Part shown: in pieces, positions 61,667 through 64,000 of the stretch
Numbering within the stretch: the stretch's first letter is position 1
How the letters are laid out: every line of letters starts with the position of its first letter
Source: CBDAQA01 sp965247815
Lineage (GTDB): Bacteria > Planctomycetota > Phycisphaerae > Tepidisphaerales > Tepidisphaeraceae
DNA length: 64,000 nt
Reading direction: 5' to 3'
NCBI GenBank assembly: GCA_965247815.1
Contig: CBDFHW010000034.1
Coordinates: 186,001 to 250,000, forward strand
The notes under the pieces: model-generated
What the model was told of the DNA's origin: nothing
Database searches by the model: none
Seen by the model: the letters and a program-made list of their open reading frames with translations, nothing else
Program-made: the position numbers and the translations under genes

Positions 61667-63289
61667 TTATTCCTGCGGTTCGGGCAGCATCACTTCCCAG
61701 CCTCCCCCGAGTGCTTTGTAGACTGCGACCAGATCCGTCGAAATGTTACGGTCGCTCTGGGCGAGCGAATCTTCGGTACCGAATTCGTCGCGCTCGGCTT
61801 CCAGGACGGTCAGGAAATCGGTGATCCCCTGGTTGTATTGCTGCGTGGCCAGATCGACGGCCTTGTGCGACGAAGCTGCCGCGTCCGCCAGTGCCCGATG
61901 GCGTTCCTGCTCCGTGCGATACGACGCGAGCGAATCTTCGACATCCTTCAGCGCGGTCAGCACGGTCTGCTGATAATTCGCGGCCGCCTGTGCCTGTTGT
62001 TCGTTCTTCACGGAGATGTTGAACCGGATCCGACCGGCGTCGAAAATCGGCCAGTTCACGCCCGGCGACAAGGACCAATACCGGCTGCCCCAGTCGGCGA
62101 TGTGCTTCGGTTTGCTGGCGTCGAACCCGAACGCCGCGGTCAGGCTGAACTTCGGGAACAGGTCGGCGGTCGCCTGCCCGATGCCTGCCGTCGCCGAGGC
62201 GAGTTGCCGTTCGGCCCGGCGGATGTCGGGCCTTCGACGTAGCAGATCAGAAGGCAACCCGATCGGAACCTCGGGTGGTACGCTCGGGATGTCGGCGATT
62301 TTGGTCAATTCCGGGATCAGTGCTTCGGGGTCTTCGCCGAGCAATACACCCAGCGAATGGATCGAGATGCGGATCTGTGCGTCGAGCGACGGGATCGCCG
62401 CCGCGGTGGTCGCCACCTGCGTGGCCTGCCGGGCGACGTCCAGGTCGGTCACGAAACCGGCCTGCTGCCGGGACTGTGTCAATGACAACGTCTGCCGCTG
62501 CGACTCCAGGTTCCGGGTCGCGATCACCAGTTGGCGTTGAAACCCGCGGAGCTGAACGTAAGTCCGAGCGACCTCGGCCATCAGGGTGACCAGTGCATCG
62601 CGCTGATCTTCCTGCGCCGCCTGAATGTCGTAGATGGCCCCTTCGACGGCCCGGCGCTGCCCGCCGAACACGTCAATTTCCCAGGTCGAATCGAAGCCGA
62701 CTTCGTATAAATTCGTATCCACGCCCGGAAACCCGCCGCTGGATCCGAACGCGCTCTGCGGCCCGCCCGAGTGTGACGCAGCGGTGTTTAATGACTTGGA
62801 TTTCTGCTGGGCGGGAACCGTCAGCTTGCCGCCGGCCGCGGTCCCGCCCGATCCGCCGGAACTGCTCCCGCCGCTGCTTCCACCGCCGAACGCGCCGGCG
62901 GGAATGCTGACATTCTTGCTGCCGTGCGCGCGTTGGTATCCGCCGGCCACGTTCAAGTCGGGCAGCAGATCACTACCGGTCACACCCCGCTGTGCGCGGG
63001 CCTGCCGCACTCGCGACGCCGCTTCCTGCAGCGTGTAACTTCCTTTGTTGGCCCGTTGAATCAACGACTGCAGTTCGGGGTCCCGAAAGGTCGTCCACCA
63101 TTCCACCGGCGGGGTCGCGATCGTGCTGACCGTGCTCGCCTGCGTCGTAGCAGCCGGCTGAGTCTCGCCGAACGACGAATTGACCTTCACCTCCGGCGCT
63201 TTGTAATTCGGACCGACCATGCAGCCGGAGATGCCGGCAACGGCGGAACATAAAATCAGCGATACCCGTCGGGCAATTGGAGTCGTCAT
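61667..63289 (-). CDS. Outer-membrane efflux lipoprotein (NodT/OprM family)
   Basis: From the ATG at 63289 the protein has 540 residues and opens with a lipoprotein signal (SLILCSAVAGISGC) followed by VGPNYKAPEV, the hallmark start of NodT/OprM proteins. The two repeated halves (about residues 60-270 and 280-490) each have long helices (SYTLQEAASRVRQARAQRGV; VYLQLRGFQRQLV-like) and beta strands of a TolC-type channel. A Gly/Ser stretch of about 25 residues sits in the first half. It forms the outer-membrane exit of a three-part exporter; the membrane-fusion and RND pump genes may lie beyond the window. Confidence 0.93.
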   Translation of the reverse strand: MTTPIARRVSLILCSAVAGISGCMVGPNYKAPEVKVNSSFGETQPAATTQASTVSTIATPPVEWWTTFRDPELQSLIQRANKGSYTLQEAASRVRQARAQRGVTGSDLLPDLNVAGGYQRAHGSKNVSIPAGAFGGGSSGGSSSGGSGGTAAGGKLTVPAQQKSKSLNTAASHSGGPQSAFGSSGGFPGVDTNLYEVGFDSTWEIDVFGGQRRAVEGAIYDIQAAQEDQRDALVTLMAEVARTYVQLRGFQRQLVIATRNLESQRQTLSLTQSRQQAGFVTDLDVARQATQVATTAAAIPSLDAQIRISIHSLGVLLGEDPEALIPELTKIADIPSVPPEVPIGLPSDLLRRRPDIRRAERQLASATAGIGQATADLFPKFSLTAAFGFDASKPKHIADWGSRYWSLSPGVNWPIFDAGRIRFNISVKNEQQAQAAANYQQTVLTALKDVEDSLASYRTEQERHRALADAAASSHKAVDLATQQYNQGITDFLTVLEAERDEFGTEDSLAQSDRNISTDLVAVYKALGGGWEVMLPEPQE

Positions 63290-63418
63290 AACTGGTTTTC
63301 TGCGAGCGATCACAACAAGGCCGTCCCCGGTCACGGCATCGTAGGCGGGTCGCAGAAAACCGTCGAGATAAATTCTTGCCCTCGCGGTTCGCAGCATGCG
63401 AGGGGATTTGCCTGCCGC

Positions 63419-63844
63419 TCAATTCGTCGGAAACAGTTTGCTGCGGAGCAGGCTGATGCCTTGAGACATCATGGACTGATCCGGAACGGTCCCGCCGGGC
63501 GTCAGGTGGTTGATCACTTCAGGAAGGATCTGCGCCAGATGCCCGGACACGACGTCGGCCGGCAGTCCGAACTTTGTCGCCAATTGCTGAATTTGCGCAG
63601 ATCCCAACGCCGAGCTGATCTGGCTCCCGTTAACTGGTTGATTCGGGCCACCGCCGATCCAGGACTGAACCGCCGACCCGAGCCCGCCGGCTTTCAGTTG
63701 ATCGATCATCCCAGTCAGCCCGCCGGTCTGCGGGTTGTTCATGGTCGACAGAACATGATCGAGCAACCCGGTGTGCGTGTCGTTCGCCGACGATGTTCCA
63801 GAGTTTCCAGTCGCCGCGTGCAACAGCGTATCCAGCAGTCCCAT
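63419..63844 (-). CDS. YidB-like (DUF937) protein
   Basis: The protein has 141 residues beginning MGLLDTLLHAATGNSG. The YidB/DUF937 pattern is clear: GLLDHVLSTM, then IGGGPNQPVNGSQISSALGS and QIQQLATKFGLP, ending in LAQILPEVINHLTPGG. This cytoplasmic family is of unknown function. AAGGAAA lies six bases before the start. Confidence 0.9.
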   Translation of the reverse strand: MGLLDTLLHAATGNSGTSSANDTHTGLLDHVLSTMNNPQTGGLTGMIDQLKAGGLGSAVQSWIGGGPNQPVNGSQISSALGSAQIQQLATKFGLPADVVSGHLAQILPEVINHLTPGGTVPDQSMMSQGISLLRSKLFPTN

Positions 63845-63972
63845 GTTGTTTCCTTGTCTTGAGCACCAAAAGCATTTGAATCAAGTGAGCTTGGAACTTA
63901 TCATCATCGGCAGCAAATTTCCAAAACAATCACTTCGCTGACCGTGGTTTACAGCAATAAAGGAACCGCCCG

Positions 63973-64000
63973 ATGAAAAAACACAGCTCGCTCGCGTCTC
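63973..64000 (+). CDS. Possible gene start, cut by window edge
   Basis: ATG at 63973 with AAAGGAA about eight bases upstream opens MKKHSSLAS before the window ends. Such a Lys-rich, Ser/Leu start suggests a secreted protein, but only nine codons are seen. Confidence 0.25.

Overview
The window is high-GC bacterial DNA (GC-rich third codon positions on both strands). It most resembles a planctomycete, probably of the Phycisphaerae/Tepidisphaera side. The grounds are a giant exported protein with a LEQRLMF-type N-terminal motif, a DUF4861/GH29/GH43-like sugar cluster, large AsmA/DUF748 and GH63-like proteins, many genes standing alone or in pairs rather than long operons, and abundant intergenic palindromic repeats of several families. 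The placement is an inference from gene content; no rRNA is present.

Layout. 1-5.0 kb: a U32 peptidase (cut by the left edge), an ABC ATPase without a permease, moeA, and a type I signal peptidase interrupted by an in-frame TAA that separates its catalytic Ser from its Lys. 5-16.6 kb: a translationally coupled lipoprotein / six-module DUF748 pair, a glycosyltransferase, a membrane protein, a cyclodeaminase-family enzyme, and small zinc-ribbon and lipoprotein genes. 16.6-27.9 kb: an asparagine synthase with a compositional mosaic, a 24-residue Lys/Ala/Thr peptide gene with its own promoter, perfect Shine-Dalgarno and terminator, parA, a GNAT gene, a structured RNA candidate with promoter and terminator, a GGDEF/EAL sensor, rarA, 5-formyltetrahydrofolate cyclo-ligase and an L,D-transpeptidase. 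28-41.7 kb: a large secreted TPR-like gene broken by a frameshift, a flavin monooxygenase-like gene, transaldolase, a 1758-residue surface protein, pyrF and argG.

42.2-48 kb is a same-strand sugar-acid cluster: kduI, kduD, a DUF4861 protein, a GH29 fucosidase and a GH43-like propeller. It fits breakdown of a uronic-acid and fucose-containing polysaccharide. It is followed by an IS110-family element whose 5' leader folds like a bridge RNA, a tRNA-Arg(ACG), and a secreted glycosidase with duplicated C-terminal modules. 52.6-64 kb holds a LuxR-type regulator, rfbB, a REPIN-like tandem repeat field, a solitary DNA methyltransferase, ilvN, an NPP-type phosphodiesterase, a GH63-like glucosidase coupled to a small membrane protein, an outer-membrane efflux lipoprotein and a YidB-like protein.

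The most unusual items are the split signal peptidase, the ~320-nt RNA candidate near 21.3 kb, the predicted IS110 bridge RNA, the micro-gene at 19.0 kb, the REPIN-like palindromes, and the duplicated gene end next to a palindromic repeat at 58 kb. Two broken genes in 64 kb may be real decay or assembly error; raw reads would decide.
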